Shown here in pieces: positions 24,701 through 30,635 of a DNA stretch of 64,000 nt (position 1 is the stretch's first letter; each line of letters starts with the position of its first letter). The translations under genes and the position numbers were made by a program. Origin of the DNA: Pseudeuparius sepicola (taxonomy: Eukaryota > Arthropoda > Insecta > Coleoptera > Anthribidae); NCBI GenBank assembly GCA_963920635.1, contig OY987307.1, forward strand, positions 2,852,001 through 2,916,000, given 5' to 3'. Below the pieces are notes generated by a model. It was not told the DNA's origin. It was given only the letters and a program-made list of their open reading frames with translations, and ran no database searches.

Positions 24701-25894
24701 AAGCAAATGCGCGTGCGCACAAAATGCCGCTTCATCGTTGGTCTAACTGCGGCAGGAATACAAGCAGTGTTGCCATATGTTTTACCTGATAGTGACAAAA
24801 ATATTTGAATTTTAATATTTTCTTTGGGTAAATCCAAATAATTTTAAAAAAATACTGAATGAAATTATTGGACAATAGTTATTTATGTACCAAGGCACTG
24901 AAGTTCAACTTTTTATGACTCATGTGGAATTTAATTGCCGAGGCCTCTGGCCGAGGCAAATAAACCACATGAGCCATAAAAAGAACTTCAGTGTCGAGGT
25001 ACATATTATATATATATTTTTTTTTATTAGCAAGAAAATAATCATACGGGATCACCCGTCCATGAACCAACTGCGGGCGGCATTGCTTGACTTTGACGAT
25101 CGCTCTACCTAGGTCAAGTATGACAAGACACACGGCGCCTTCGGATAGAAAAACCAATTGATATTCAAACCTACTAAAATATATATACTGAAGGATTGCG
25201 CTGCTATAGGTAACAATTTCGCAATGTGTACGAAAAGTTAAATGGGCCTTTATCGGCCAGGTTTTGAATATTTGGTCACTTTTGATGGGCGATTTCTCCG
25301 CGTCTGACGTTTGATGTTTACATCTCGCCAAGGCCTACTTATTGAAAAAATCGCACAATAATGGGCTACTTCAGTGCCGATTTCTGAGCTTTTAATGACG
25401 ATTTTGGGACACCTCACTGCCGATTTCAAGAAAAAGTAATTTTTGGAAAATATTTCACCAAGTTTTCTTTTTCCAGGGATACAAATGGGATAAGAACGAG
25501 GTGGTGGGCGAGTGGTTGGAAGGCCAACTGAACCGGCCCCACGAGCAGTCCATAGTGTGCCGGAACATCCACGCCGTGAAACGGGACGCGGCCCTAAACA
25601 AAATCAAGAATCTTGTGGAGGTAAGTTCTTTTTTACATATATTGCTATGGGGTACTTGGACAATGTTTCCATCTTGATGAAAACGAAAGTTCATATGGAG
25701 TAGAAAGGCCTTATGCCCAGGATACCTTTGGGCTGTTTATTTTCAACCTAACATTTCCTCTTCTTTGTTAATAGGAGTGTCCTGATATGACACTCGACGC
25801 TGTAGATGTGATAATCGAAAAGCTAAATGACAACCAAAAAGCGGAAGTAATCAAGAAACTTTCACTACTCGGATCCATGGAAAATCTCGACTAA
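594..25894 (+). CDS. ACC: Acetyl-CoA carboxylase, C-terminal carboxyltransferase half (12 exons, 5' partial)
   Basis: ACC makes malonyl-CoA from acetyl-CoA and bicarbonate, the committed step of fatty acid synthesis. This part encodes the carboxyltransferase, which moves the carboxyl group from carboxybiotin to acetyl-CoA. Exons read from the sequence: 594-774, 830-1100, 4797-5035, 9848-10090, 11822-12030, 14205-14340, 15537-15714, 17281-17482, 19575-19700, 19758-19928, 25477-25620 and 25775-25894. Their lengths sum to 2220, and all eleven junctions keep the frame with GT..AG ends. Recognisable blocks are [118 protein letters not shown] and [17 protein letters not shown]. The order matches the carboxyltransferase N and C domains of eukaryotic ACC. 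Biotin carboxylase and BCCP domains are absent and should lie upstream. No frameshift or missing block was seen. Introns range from 55 nt to 5.5 kb, the long ones swollen by repeats. Confidence 0.97.
830..1100 (+). CDS. ACC: ACC exon (visible exon 2)
   Basis: It follows a 55-nt intron, one of the two in the gene that carry no repeat. The acceptor is ttgttaaag ending at 829 and the donor gtgagt starts at 1101. It encodes GSFGPRED, then [20 protein letters not shown], then [18 protein letters not shown] and DDDGES. It ends with the first two bases of the Arg codon completed by exon 3. Confidence 0.95.
1170..1250 (+). pseudogene. Decayed partial copy of ACC exon 3 with its acceptor
   Basis: The string atatcttccag then tacaaactgacataatgggc, aaagagggtgggttaggtgt, matches the acceptor and first ~45 bases of the real exon 3 (4786-4840). 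A 4-nt loss (gaca) shifts the frame. Upstream intron sequence (ttctta..gttgc..ac) is similar too. If spliced onto exon 2 it would read RYKLT then stop. No downstream donor is apparent, so it is probably a dead duplicate. Confidence 0.75.
1262..2690. repeat. ~30-bp satellite (Sat1), main block in ACC intron 2
   Basis: The monomer is close to ttgcaagtttaaactgacaa plus ttatctaaaa, containing the palindrome GTTTAAAC. Variants with tatatctacataa spacers form a higher-order unit of 131 bp, repeated at 1615, 1746 and 1877. Orientation is forward to about 2490 and reversed from about 2491 to 2690. Confidence 0.9.
2660..4140. mobile_element. Foldback element with inverted arms 2660-2882 / 3895-4140
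   Basis: The arms match over ~220 bp, including aagctttcgctcttactttg and its inverse, and both end in Sat1 sequence. Each arm has a CTGRCGA..GAAA motif with a 5-bp stem (see 4020-4062). The ~1-kb centre (3009-3895) holds no gene I recognise. Its first part (2882-3008) is the inverse of window bases 1-130. Confidence 0.7.
4020..4062 (+). ncRNA. Hammerhead-ribozyme-like motif (CUGACGA..stem..GAAA)
   Basis: The core reads CTGACGAA, stem GCTCT, loop CAAAGTA, stem AGAGC, then GAAAGCTTGG. This has the conserved CUGANGA and GAAA boxes of a hammerhead around a perfect 5-bp stem II. An inverted copy lies at about 2750-2790 (CTGGCGA variant) and a related one at 4570-4605. Stem III and the cleavage site are not convincing, so activity is unproven. 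Penelope-like elements and retrozymes carry such minimal motifs. Confidence 0.3.
4222..4612. mobile_element. Short foldback element with AT-rich centre
   Basis: The arms (~180 bp) read gccatacttttggccttcgt onward and are nearly perfect inverses, meeting at an AT-only centre (taatatataatat). The right arm ends ccctgacgaaggccaaaagt and atggctgaaagcttgg, a relative of the motif at 4020. Sat1 monomers lie on both sides (4131-4212 and 4683-4740). Confidence 0.75.
4797..5035 (+). CDS. ACC: ACC exon (visible exon 3)
   Basis: The acceptor is atatcttccag ending at 4796 and the donor gtaag starts at 5036. It encodes [58 protein letters not shown] and [13 protein letters not shown]. Both flanking introns carry the same ~30-bp satellite. 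A decayed copy of the first ~45 bases of this exon and its acceptor lies at about 1170-1250. Confidence 0.96.
5120..5444. other. AT-rich intron sequence, nothing recognised
   Basis: This is plain AT-rich ACC intron 3 sequence with poly-A/T runs. I see no ORF, no repeat boundary and no RNA gene. Confidence 0.6.
5445..5789. repeat. Sat1 satellite block in ACC intron 3
   Basis: Degenerate monomers of the ~30-bp satellite (ttgcaagtttaaactgacaa) continue on the far side of exon 3. Further blocks lie at 6782-6900, 7861-8152 and 9743-9775. Together they look like one array broken up by later insertions. Confidence 0.85.
5798..6781. mobile_element. Non-autonomous hAT-type element, 8-bp target duplication CCTACATA
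   Basis: The ends are CATAGACGTAACT and its inverse AGTTACGTCTATG. Perfect 8-bp direct repeats CCTACATA flank them (5790-5797 and 6782-6789). The 984-bp element was inserted into a Sat1 block. G-runs follow the left end and C-runs precede the right end. No intact transposase; the short ORFs inside look incidental. Confidence 0.85.
6900..7860. other. Unassigned intron sequence
   Basis: AT-rich ACC intron 3 sequence between Sat1 blocks. I find no long ORF, no clear inverted repeat and no coding similarity. The end, gaaacttccctattgtac, resembles the CAAGTTCCCCATTG termini seen at 130 and 3901, so an old element end may lie near 7850. Confidence 0.5.
8153..9742. mobile_element. Probable DNA element with AATGGGG..GTTGCAC ends
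   Basis: The left end aatggggtagttgcac (8153) and the right end gtgcaacttccccatt (to about 9742) are inverted repeats, and Sat1 monomers lie on both sides. Inside are a 140-bp hairpin (8398-8541, ctttgttcgcggagcag and its inverse) and a second repeat (8641-9209). No transposase was recognised and the target duplication is unclear. Confidence 0.55.
8641..9209. mobile_element. Nested repeat with GTTGCC ends and ATGTCCGGACAT motifs
   Basis: It opens agagttgccaaatgtccgg and closes gtccggcaacact, with several ATGTCCG/CGGACAT motifs near both ends. The GTTGCC-type end is common in hAT elements, but no clean 8-bp duplication was found. Confidence 0.45.
9848..10090 (+). CDS. ACC: ACC exon (visible exon 4)
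   Basis: The acceptor tttgcag ends at 9847 and the donor gtaag starts at 10091. It encodes [20 protein letters not shown], then [12 protein letters not shown], then [16 protein letters not shown]. The carboxyltransferase N domain continues through this exon. The donor is followed 28 nt later by a hAT element. Confidence 0.96.
10119..11784. mobile_element. Non-autonomous hAT element, perfect 8-bp target duplication
   Basis: The ends are TAGAGATGAGAAAGTTTCC and its inverse, ending GCCCATCTCTA. The target duplication GTTTTGAG flanks both sides (10111-10118 and 11785-11792). TAGAGATGGGCAA-type ends are typical of hAT elements. The repeated gaaagtttcc subterminal motif fits transposase binding sites. 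The 1666-bp element has no transposase and fills nearly all of ACC intron 4. A hairpin/5S-like repeat is nested at 10435-11060. Confidence 0.9.
10435..11060 (-). repeat. Hairpin/5S-like repeat, copy A
   Basis: The + strand starts with a ~100-nt hairpin: ggcactgaagttc and tttttatgac.catgtgg pair with ccacatgagtcataaaaag and acttcagtgcc around a GCCGAGGCCTCTGGCCGAGG palindrome. A 5S rRNA-like segment on the - strand is at 10629-10720. Then come ~300 bp shared by all copies, including tttgatgtttacatctcgcc, and an end near gccgatttcaagaaaa. Other copies: 23995-24610, 24869-25437, 38503-39062; half a hairpin at 47480-47560. Confidence 0.85.
11822..12030 (+). CDS. ACC: ACC exon (visible exon 5)
   Basis: The acceptor gcaacgtttag ends at 11821 and the donor gtgagt starts at 12031. 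It encodes [20 protein letters not shown], then [20 protein letters not shown] and [14 protein letters not shown], ending [12 protein letters not shown]. This is the join between the N and C carboxyltransferase domains. The acceptor lies only 37 nt after the end of the hAT element in intron 4. Confidence 0.96.
12060..14200. repeat. 23-bp satellite (Sat2) filling ACC intron 5, orientation flips twice
   Basis: The monomer is close to tgtattttcgaaattatcgt plus cag. It runs forward at about 12110-12365, inverted at about 12370-13235 (cactgacgataatttcgaaa) and forward again to about 14185. A recurring aaactgtaaagtgtattttt variant marks junctions in both orientations. The array runs from ~30 nt after exon 5 to ~20 nt before exon 6, so the intron is essentially satellite. 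Confidence 0.93.
14205..14340 (+). CDS. ACC: ACC exon (visible exon 6), NWRGFSGG motif
   Basis: The acceptor attttgcag ends at 14204 and the donor gtgagg starts at 14341. It encodes [20 protein letters not shown] and [13 protein letters not shown]. The arginine in NWRGFSGG is near-invariant in the family and is thought to contact the substrate carboxyl group (family knowledge). A 23-bp satellite abuts the upstream splice site. Confidence 0.96.
14374..15519. mobile_element. TA-flanked foldback element with CAGGGTGTTCC ends (copy 1)
   Basis: It starts CAGGGTGTTCCTTAATAAC and ends with the inverse, flanked by TA. The arms are near-perfect inverses of about 500 bp, for example aaacatagcagtgccaaatt and its inverse. 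It is 1146 bp with no transposase. A paralogue of 1149 bp lies at 33361-34509. It fills ACC intron 6. Confidence 0.92.
15537..15714 (+). CDS. ACC: ACC exon (visible exon 7)
   Basis: The acceptor tcttctttccag ends at 15536 and the donor gttagt starts at 15715. It encodes [20 protein letters not shown], then [20 protein letters not shown], ending MEMYADSMS plus two bases of Arg. The acceptor lies 15 nt after the TA-flanked end of a foldback element. Confidence 0.96.
15769..17252. mobile_element. Tc1-like foldback element in ACC intron 7
   Basis: The ends are AACTCCTGGACAAAATTAAC and its inverse, flanked by TA (15767-15768 and 17253-17254). The arms are about 550 bp and nearly identical. The centre carries a - strand fragment of a Tc1-like transposase helix-turn-helix (16446-16676). 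GACAAAATTAACGCA-type ends are common in Tc1-family elements of insects. Confidence 0.92.
16446..16676 (-). pseudogene. Tc1-like transposase, N-terminal helix-turn-helix remnant
   Basis: The 76-residue ORF begins [20 protein letters not shown] and contains [20 protein letters not shown] followed by [13 protein letters not shown]. This is the paired-like DNA-binding helix-turn-helix and basic linker of Tc1 transposases. The catalytic DDE region is missing and the inverted arms follow directly, so it is a remnant. Confidence 0.8.
17281..17482 (+). CDS. ACC: ACC exon (visible exon 8)
   Basis: The acceptor ccgatttctag ends at 17280 and the donor gtgagt starts at 17483. It encodes [20 protein letters not shown] and [17 protein letters not shown] hydrophilic, variable tail rich in Gln, Arg and Pro ([15 protein letters not shown]) falls in the poorly conserved linker between carboxyltransferase C-domain blocks. 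Confidence 0.95.
17590..17950. other. Intron sequence, nothing recognised
   Basis: Start of ACC intron 8. It is AT-rich with a few poly-T/A runs and no ORF or repeat boundary that I can support. Confidence 0.5.
17956..18548. mobile_element. TA-flanked foldback element (CCGGGTG / CACTCTG ends)
   Basis: The left arm (ccgggtgttgttaaaa, gttggattttaacacgaaat) and the right arm are inverses. Both include gttactcc, a ccggtttt..ccggaagt stem and gacaacctgtatattttc. TA flanks both ends. It is 593 bp and non-coding. Confidence 0.8.
18616..19049. mobile_element. Probable TA-flanked short element (CAGTATG / CACCTTG ends)
   Basis: The left end cagtatgttcattttaa after TA and the right end gggacaccttg before TA resemble the ends of the CAGGGTG family. 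An internal ccggtactttcggtcaaacc stem is present. The arms are weak, so the boundaries are uncertain. Confidence 0.4.
19050..19560. other. Intron sequence, nothing recognised
   Basis: Remaining part of ACC intron 8 before exon 9. No ORF, inverted repeat or RNA gene is apparent. Confidence 0.5.
19575..19700 (+). CDS. ACC: ACC exon (visible exon 9)
   Basis: The acceptor ttatttcag ends at 19574 and the donor gtaagc starts at 19701. Both ends are phase 0. It encodes [40 protein letters not shown] and VN. The FADLHDTP block is diagnostic of eukaryotic ACC. Confidence 0.96.
19758..19928 (+). CDS. ACC: ACC exon (visible exon 10)
   Basis: It follows a 57-nt intron without repeats. The acceptor cctccag ends at 19757 and the donor gtaagt starts at 19929. 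It encodes [20 protein letters not shown], then [20 protein letters not shown] and EDKGATE. The WRLRRLLL and MLRRWFIE blocks are conserved in animal ACC. Confidence 0.95.
20385..21250. mobile_element. Dispersed repeat R2, copy 1 (5' truncated)
   Basis: It matches 42090-42963 in the same orientation over ~0.9 kb, for example gccgattttgctt, atttgtcgctattgcacctt and gcactggcatgtcacataaa. The right end ggaccc..ttttaaagagtccctgg is the inverse of the left end of copy 2, so this is a DNA element with inverted ends. The left end is missing here. Confidence 0.75.
21378..21835. mobile_element. Dispersed repeat R1, copy 1
   Basis: It starts gttcaatgcgctcccaaatc and matches 27135-27720 in the same orientation, including tgctagattttcttggtaac and ctctgttattctgaaa. 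Copy 2 ends ctgcattgaac, the inverse of the start, suggesting inverted termini. This copy ends early, near ggtcgttcaacgta. Confidence 0.65.
21978..23224. mobile_element. TA-flanked foldback element, CAGGGTGTTTC ends
   Basis: Left cagggtgtttcatcttaagt and right gatgaaacaccctg are flanked by TA. The ~550-bp arms are nearly perfect inverses (tattctccatccgattttag and its inverse). The centre (about 22620-22740) is non-coding. A second copy, 5' truncated and broken by a hAT element, is at 56164-57232. Confidence 0.9.
23231..23620. mobile_element. Foldback element with GTGACAG ends
   Basis: The inverted arms pair gtgacagtttttggtgcccc with ggggcacctaaatctgtcac, and acatcgatgttgagtagaat with its inverse. 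It is 390 bp. Two halves of a related copy flank a 3.1-kb insertion at 45565-45632 and 48739-48810. Confidence 0.8.
23640..23880. repeat. Dispersed repeat with a 3' hairpin
   Basis: It shares tttctcgatttgactcgatt and flanking sequence with 40235-40430. The end forms a hairpin: agtagtctttttgtgc pairs with gcacaaaaagactcacttct. It lies just before hairpin/5S-like copy B. Confidence 0.6.
23995..24610 (-). repeat. Hairpin/5S-like repeat, copy B
   Basis: Same structure as copy A: hairpin at about 24015-24120, 5S-like segment on the - strand at about 24187-24275, end at gccgatttcaagaaaa. The right part carries a cgtacaataatg..cattattgtacg hairpin. Confidence 0.85.
24611..24868. other. Short AT-rich spacer between two hairpin/5S-like copies
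   Basis: Contains an (aat/ata)n microsatellite at about 24610-24655 and a short segment, cagcgctgaggaagcaaatg, with no recognised function. Confidence 0.5.
24869..25437 (-). repeat. Hairpin/5S-like repeat, copy C, next to ACC exon 11
   Basis: Hairpin at about 24892-24998, 5S-like segment on the - strand at about 25048-25136, end ccgatttcaagaaaaag. The element stops ~40 nt before the exon 11 acceptor, so the branch point may lie at or inside its edge. Confidence 0.85.
25477..25620 (+). CDS. ACC: ACC exon (visible exon 11)
   Basis: The acceptor tttttccag ends at 25476 and the donor gtaagt starts at 25621. It encodes [18 protein letters not shown] and the segment ending IKNLVE. The 5.5-kb intron before it is filled with repeats; a hairpin/5S-like element ends about 40 nt before this acceptor. 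Confidence 0.94.
25775..25894 (+). CDS. ACC: ACC terminal exon with stop codon
   Basis: The acceptor ctttgttaatag ends at 25774 and TAA is at 25892-25894. It encodes [20 protein letters not shown] followed by a short hydrophilic end, [10 protein letters not shown]. Length and position fit the variable C-terminus of animal ACC. Confidence 0.93.
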   Translation, partial: ECPDMTLDAVDVIIEKLNDNQKAEVIKKLSLLGSMENLD

Positions 25895-25933
25895 ACCATA
25901 ATCTACAATTTTTATTTAAAGATTAATTGTGTA

Positions 25934-25939
25934 AATAAA
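25934..25939 (+). terminator. Candidate ACC polyadenylation signal AATAAA
   Basis: AATAAA lies 40 nt after the ACC stop codon in an AT-rich tail. This would give a very short 3' UTR. A more distal site cannot be excluded because AT-rich sequence continues. Confidence 0.55.
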
Positions 25940-27130
25940 ATTTTTAAATTTTAAATAGGGATTTGTTAAATGTTTCAAAAAAACGTACAATATGATCTAT
26001 TTTTGTACAAGGGGAGGGGATTTTTTTGTAATAATTTTTTTACCGTTAAGTGAACAAGGTAGGGTGCACTTTTGTACTGCAGCTACTTTATTTTTGTATA
26101 TTTAAGGACATATTTATTATAAAGTTGTTTGTTGAAAGACGTTACATGTTGTTAGATATTTTCCAAATAAAAAGTTGTTACTTTATAACAGGCTATTATT
26201 TTTCTAAGCTAAAGTTACTAATGAACATTATTTTTTCGGTAACGATAACTCGTTACTTTTTGGGTTTGGTATCGAGTAATGCCTTCGATACGGCCCAAAA
26301 CAAATGCACTTAATCCGAAGAGACTAAAATTTTTTACTCCTTTGGGACTAAAATATTTTAGTCCCATGGGAGTAAATGCCACGCTTTAGTCCCGCAAAAA
26401 AGTGATCACTAGTCCGTGCGGTGCAAAAAAGATATGCTAGATATTTTCAGTTATTACTTTATTACCAGGTTTATTAATTATAAACGGGTTTCATGGGAAC
26501 AAAATTCAAAAGATGCAATAATGATCTTAAAACATTTTTTTTTATTATATATTATATAAATTACAATAAATATTTTTCTAAAAATATTTCTTTTATGACT
26601 AAGGCACAATAAATTCTTATTTTTTACTTACCCCAACAATATTTTTACAAAAGATTATATCATTCAAAAGCGTCTTGAAATATCTCTCCTTTTAAGACGC
26701 TTCCAAATTCGAATATAAAAAATCCCTTCACATTGGTTAAACAATTACTTTTTATGTGAAATTGTATTTAAATATATATAAAAAAAACACATCAGCAGTT
26801 TTTAAGTAACCATTTAACCGTATCCAAAAATAACTAACCCACTTAATAACAATATAAACATTCAACAGGCACTCATTCTTAATATTAAATAACTCACTGA
26901 AAAATTCATTCTTAACACCTAGATGACTATTTACAATAAAATGGCTCGCAATTATTTAAATTTTAAAAAATCGCCAACATAAAATAAAAAAAAAACTAAG
27001 TTTATAGTTTCCAAAATTCGAAAAGTTATGTAGGCGACACAAGTACCTATTTGAGCAAACTTATTCATAAAAATGCATTAAAATGCTCCGAGAAAAATAT
27101 TTTTCTACAACTGCCAACAAAATCAGATGA
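25940..27130. other. AT-rich intergenic sequence after ACC
   Basis: No gene seen. A small hairpin at about 26320-26395 pairs gggactaaaata with ttttagtccc. The rest is AT-rich with no convincing ORF; an 87-codon ORF starting at 26050 has no family signature. Confidence 0.5.
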
Positions 27131-27134
27131 TTCG

Positions 27135-27720
27135 TTCAATGCGCTCCCAAATCTGTAATCGCTGCCAGCGCTTTACGCATTGGCGTACATTGGTGCATTG
27201 AACGGGCAAAAATGATAGACAGCGGCAGCGATTTCATTTTTGCTAGATTTTCTTGGTAGCGGACTTACCATGTTTCTATCCTTTTTTTTATCGTTCCTGC
27301 TCTCTCTGTTATTCTGAAATGCTTAACCTCGAAATTCTTGTTGGGGTATCGTTAATTTTGTTTATTTGTCCAAAAAAATAATTATTAACGCAATAAATAA
27401 GTAAAAAATTAAAGGTTGGGAAATTTGTAAGAGACAATTGTGGAAAAGTGGTTATAACTGCTTCTTGTATCACCAGCTCTGTGCAGTTGTTTATTATTTC
27501 TTGGTCGTCATTATAAAAATGAGCCAAAATGGTAGAAAATAGACACAGAAAATCAGGTTATTTTAAAAACGAAAATAGAAAATACCGAAAATAAACACGT
27601 AAACATAACCTACAAAAAAATCTGATGACAGACAATACAAAATTATAAATTGGTCGTTCAACGTACCACGGCAGCGATTGCAAAAATTCGGCCTGCATTG
27701 AACACATTAACACTAACATT
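27135..27720. mobile_element. Dispersed repeat R1, copy 2
   Basis: It starts gttcaatgcgctcccaaatc and ends cggcctgcattgaac, an inverse terminus. It matches 21378-21835. No transposase was recognised. Confidence 0.65.
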
Positions 27721-27883
27721 GTGTTCAATGGACAAACTACACGACTTTTTTATTACTTCAAAACAGTGGACAGGATGAGTGAAAATAGACGTCCCAGGCC
27801 TACTGCGGGCACAAGAATAATGAAAATAAAAGTTCGAACGGGGATTCTTAAATGGGACATTTTTACATACCATTTTCCCCTAT

Positions 27884-28290
27884 ATGTAGCTAAAGTCCTT
27901 AGCATTCTCAACAGCTTTTGTAGGAAAAGATTTTCTGGGTCAGTTATTGTTCAAAATCTGCAGGGTAAAATATGTAAAAAGCATGGAATCTTTTTCCAAT
28001 AACCAGGATCGGATTTCCGAAATCTAGCTAGCCATGGAAACAATTGATAGTCACAGGATATTTTTTAATTTTATTTTTTTGTAACAAAAAAAATATATTC
28101 CAGTTGAATCTTAAATAATTTCGGACTATCGATTGTTTCCATGGCTAGCTAGATTTCGGAAAACCGATCCTGGTGATTAGAAAAAGATTCAATGTATTGT
28201 TTACATATTTAAGCCTGTAGATTTTGAACAATAACAGATACAAAAAATATTTTCCTACAAAAGTTGTTGAGAATGATAAGGACTTTCAAT
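27884..28290. mobile_element. Foldback element with a nested perfect hairpin
   Basis: The outer arms pair aagtccttagcattctcaac with its inverse at the right. The inner part pairs tccgaaatctagctagccat and ggaaacaattgatag with their inverses around an AT-rich loop. It abuts the next foldback at 28294. Confidence 0.75.
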
Positions 28291-28293
28291 ATA

Positions 28294-29654
28294 CAGGGTG
28301 ACCGTATTTCGAGTCTATACATGGGGATCTTGGTTATCTTAAGAGATACGAGGTCGGTTAAATTGGGGCAAAGTTGCGGAATTTGATGCCGAGTAACATG
28401 TTAAAAAAAATGTTGGCTTGCTTGAAAAAAGTGAAAATTGTCGTTCTCGTTTTTATTTTTTAAAAGAAAATGAAGGGGGCTGGACATTTCTAAGTTAAAC
28501 ATTATTAAGGCATTTTTTTACAAGCAATCTAAATATGATCTCGCATTTTTTTTGACGCCTTCCTGGACAAAAATATGACAATCAACTTTTATTTTTCTTA
28601 TGGGCACCATATTGTATTTTTACATTTTTGAAGAGAGGAATTTTTTCTGGTTAAAATGATATCTTACGGATTATGCTTCATTTTGTTTTTCTTGCCGTAA
28701 TATCAAATTAATCGTTTTTGCATAGAGTGTCTTGGAAACATAAGTCTAGTTACCCATTGTTGCGAAGTGTGCTTTGGAATATTGTTTAACGGTTCAGTAA
28801 AAATGCAGTTAATGTTAAATTTATCCATTAAAATAAATCATAAACATACTACGAGAGTGTGGTCTGAGACCTTGTTATTTATTCGTCATTTGCCATATAA
28901 CACATTAACACTAAAAAAAGTCAAACTGTAAACACAAGAACAACAAAAACCTAGACAAGTAGACAATCCTATTTTACAATAAATGTTCAATTTGTCCTCC
29001 TTGTTCCTCAAGGCACAATGCAGCACGTTTCCTTAAGTTGTTTATGGCTCGTCTAATATCCCTTCGTTGTCATTTATATTTGAGGAATAATAAATTTTAA
29101 TCATGTCACGCTTTTTTTCATGTGAAAATGACATTTTTTCAGTAAAATAAGGTATGTGTGACACAAAATTGTACTAAACTATCAAACATTATGGGGCTTA
29201 TGTTTTCAAGGCACTCTATGCAAAAACGATTAATTTGATATTACGGCAAGAAAAACAAAGTAAAGCATAATGTCTGACATATCTTTTTAACCGGAAAAAA
29301 TCCTCTTTTTAAAAATGCCAAAACCCAATATGGCGCCCATAAGAAAAATAAAAGTTGATCATCTTTGTCCAGGGAGGCGACAAAAAAAAATGCGAGGTCA
29401 TATTTAGATTCCTTGTAAATTTAACCGACCTCGTATCTCTTAAAATAACCAAGATCCCCATGCATAGACTCGAAATACAGTCAGCCAGTATAGTGAAAAA
29501 ATGGTATGTTTCTGGCGATACAATATTTTCCGGAAAGCAAATTTTCAGTCATAATTGGACCTTAGTAAATCCCATTAGAACCCATGTTCGAAATTTTAGT
29601 TTTAGTTTTCACTTTCCCTCAGTAGGCTTGGAATGTTCAGTTTCGCTCACCCTG
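28294..29654. mobile_element. TA-flanked foldback element, CAGGGTGACC ends
   Basis: Left cagggtgaccgtatttcgag and right gctcaccctg are flanked by TA. The arms pair gatcttggttatcttaagag and acgaggtcggttaaatt with their inverses. The right arm holds ~150 bp of extra DNA (29485-29640) just before its end. The centre is non-coding. Confidence 0.85.
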
Positions 29655-29659
29655 TAGAA

Positions 29660-30600
29660 ATATGATTTTGGGCACTCGACACGGAGAAGTAATTATTGTA
29701 GTGGCGTAGTTTAGAACGATTTCAGTTTGCTTTTTTTTATATACTTGAAACAGTTGTAGAAAAGATGTTGTATGCGACCTGTGTGCAAAGCGCCTATAGC
29801 GAACCCAAATGTCATTCTAGTACGCTAGACAAGTGCTTTGCACACAAGTTGCAAAAAGTACTATTACGAAGCGATATATGTTGCGCAATTATAAAAAATA
29901 AAAATCCTACAATGTGTCTACAACGTATTGTGCTAGAAAAGTCTTGCCAAGGCACAATTTTCACCGATATGTCTAAGATATATAACATTACTCTTTATCA
30001 CATAATGAGAAAACGTTTTGGCTAGAAAAATATACAGTCGCTAGCTACGTAACCCTGTGTTCACCGCAGAATTACTTAGCTAAAAAACTAACTAAAATAA
30101 AACTTAAGGAACGAAATATTCACTTCTTCGTAACATTACCTGTCGAACTTTGGTCTAAAAAATGAGGAATCGCTTCAAGCCATCTTTTAGACAAAAGCCC
30201 GAACAAATATCTAGCTAAATAAAGTACCTAACCTAAGAAAAGTTAGCTAATGTATCTGTCATTTAGCTAACTTCTCCTTGTTTTTTTTTTTACAGTCCAA
30301 GAACAACAAATTCAGTACGTTGTTTCCAGAAATGTCGTTACTTGGATTTAATAACTATAAGACTCTACTTTAAAGCCCCTAAGCTTTAAAAATCAATATG
30401 TTGTGCAATATATCACATTTGATCATATTTATAAAACTAAAAGTCGTTTTTTTTCTTTTCATGCCCAAAAACCAAAGCTAAATAGTTCCAGCTAAAAATC
30501 AAACAAAATGATATAAACAAATTTCTCTCCTTTGCTATAATTATTTAAAGAAATAATAATGACTTGTTCTTTTTGACGTAGAAAGCTGCCCACTGTTATT
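29660..30600. other. Intergenic sequence, nothing recognised
   Basis: Contains an 86-codon + strand ORF at 29765-30025 with several Cys and Lys residues that I cannot assign to a family. No repeat boundaries are seen. Two CAGGGTG-type ends follow at 30607 and 30636. Confidence 0.4.
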
Positions 30601-30635
30601 TGGAACACCCTGTATATTAAACCCTTCGTTATACA

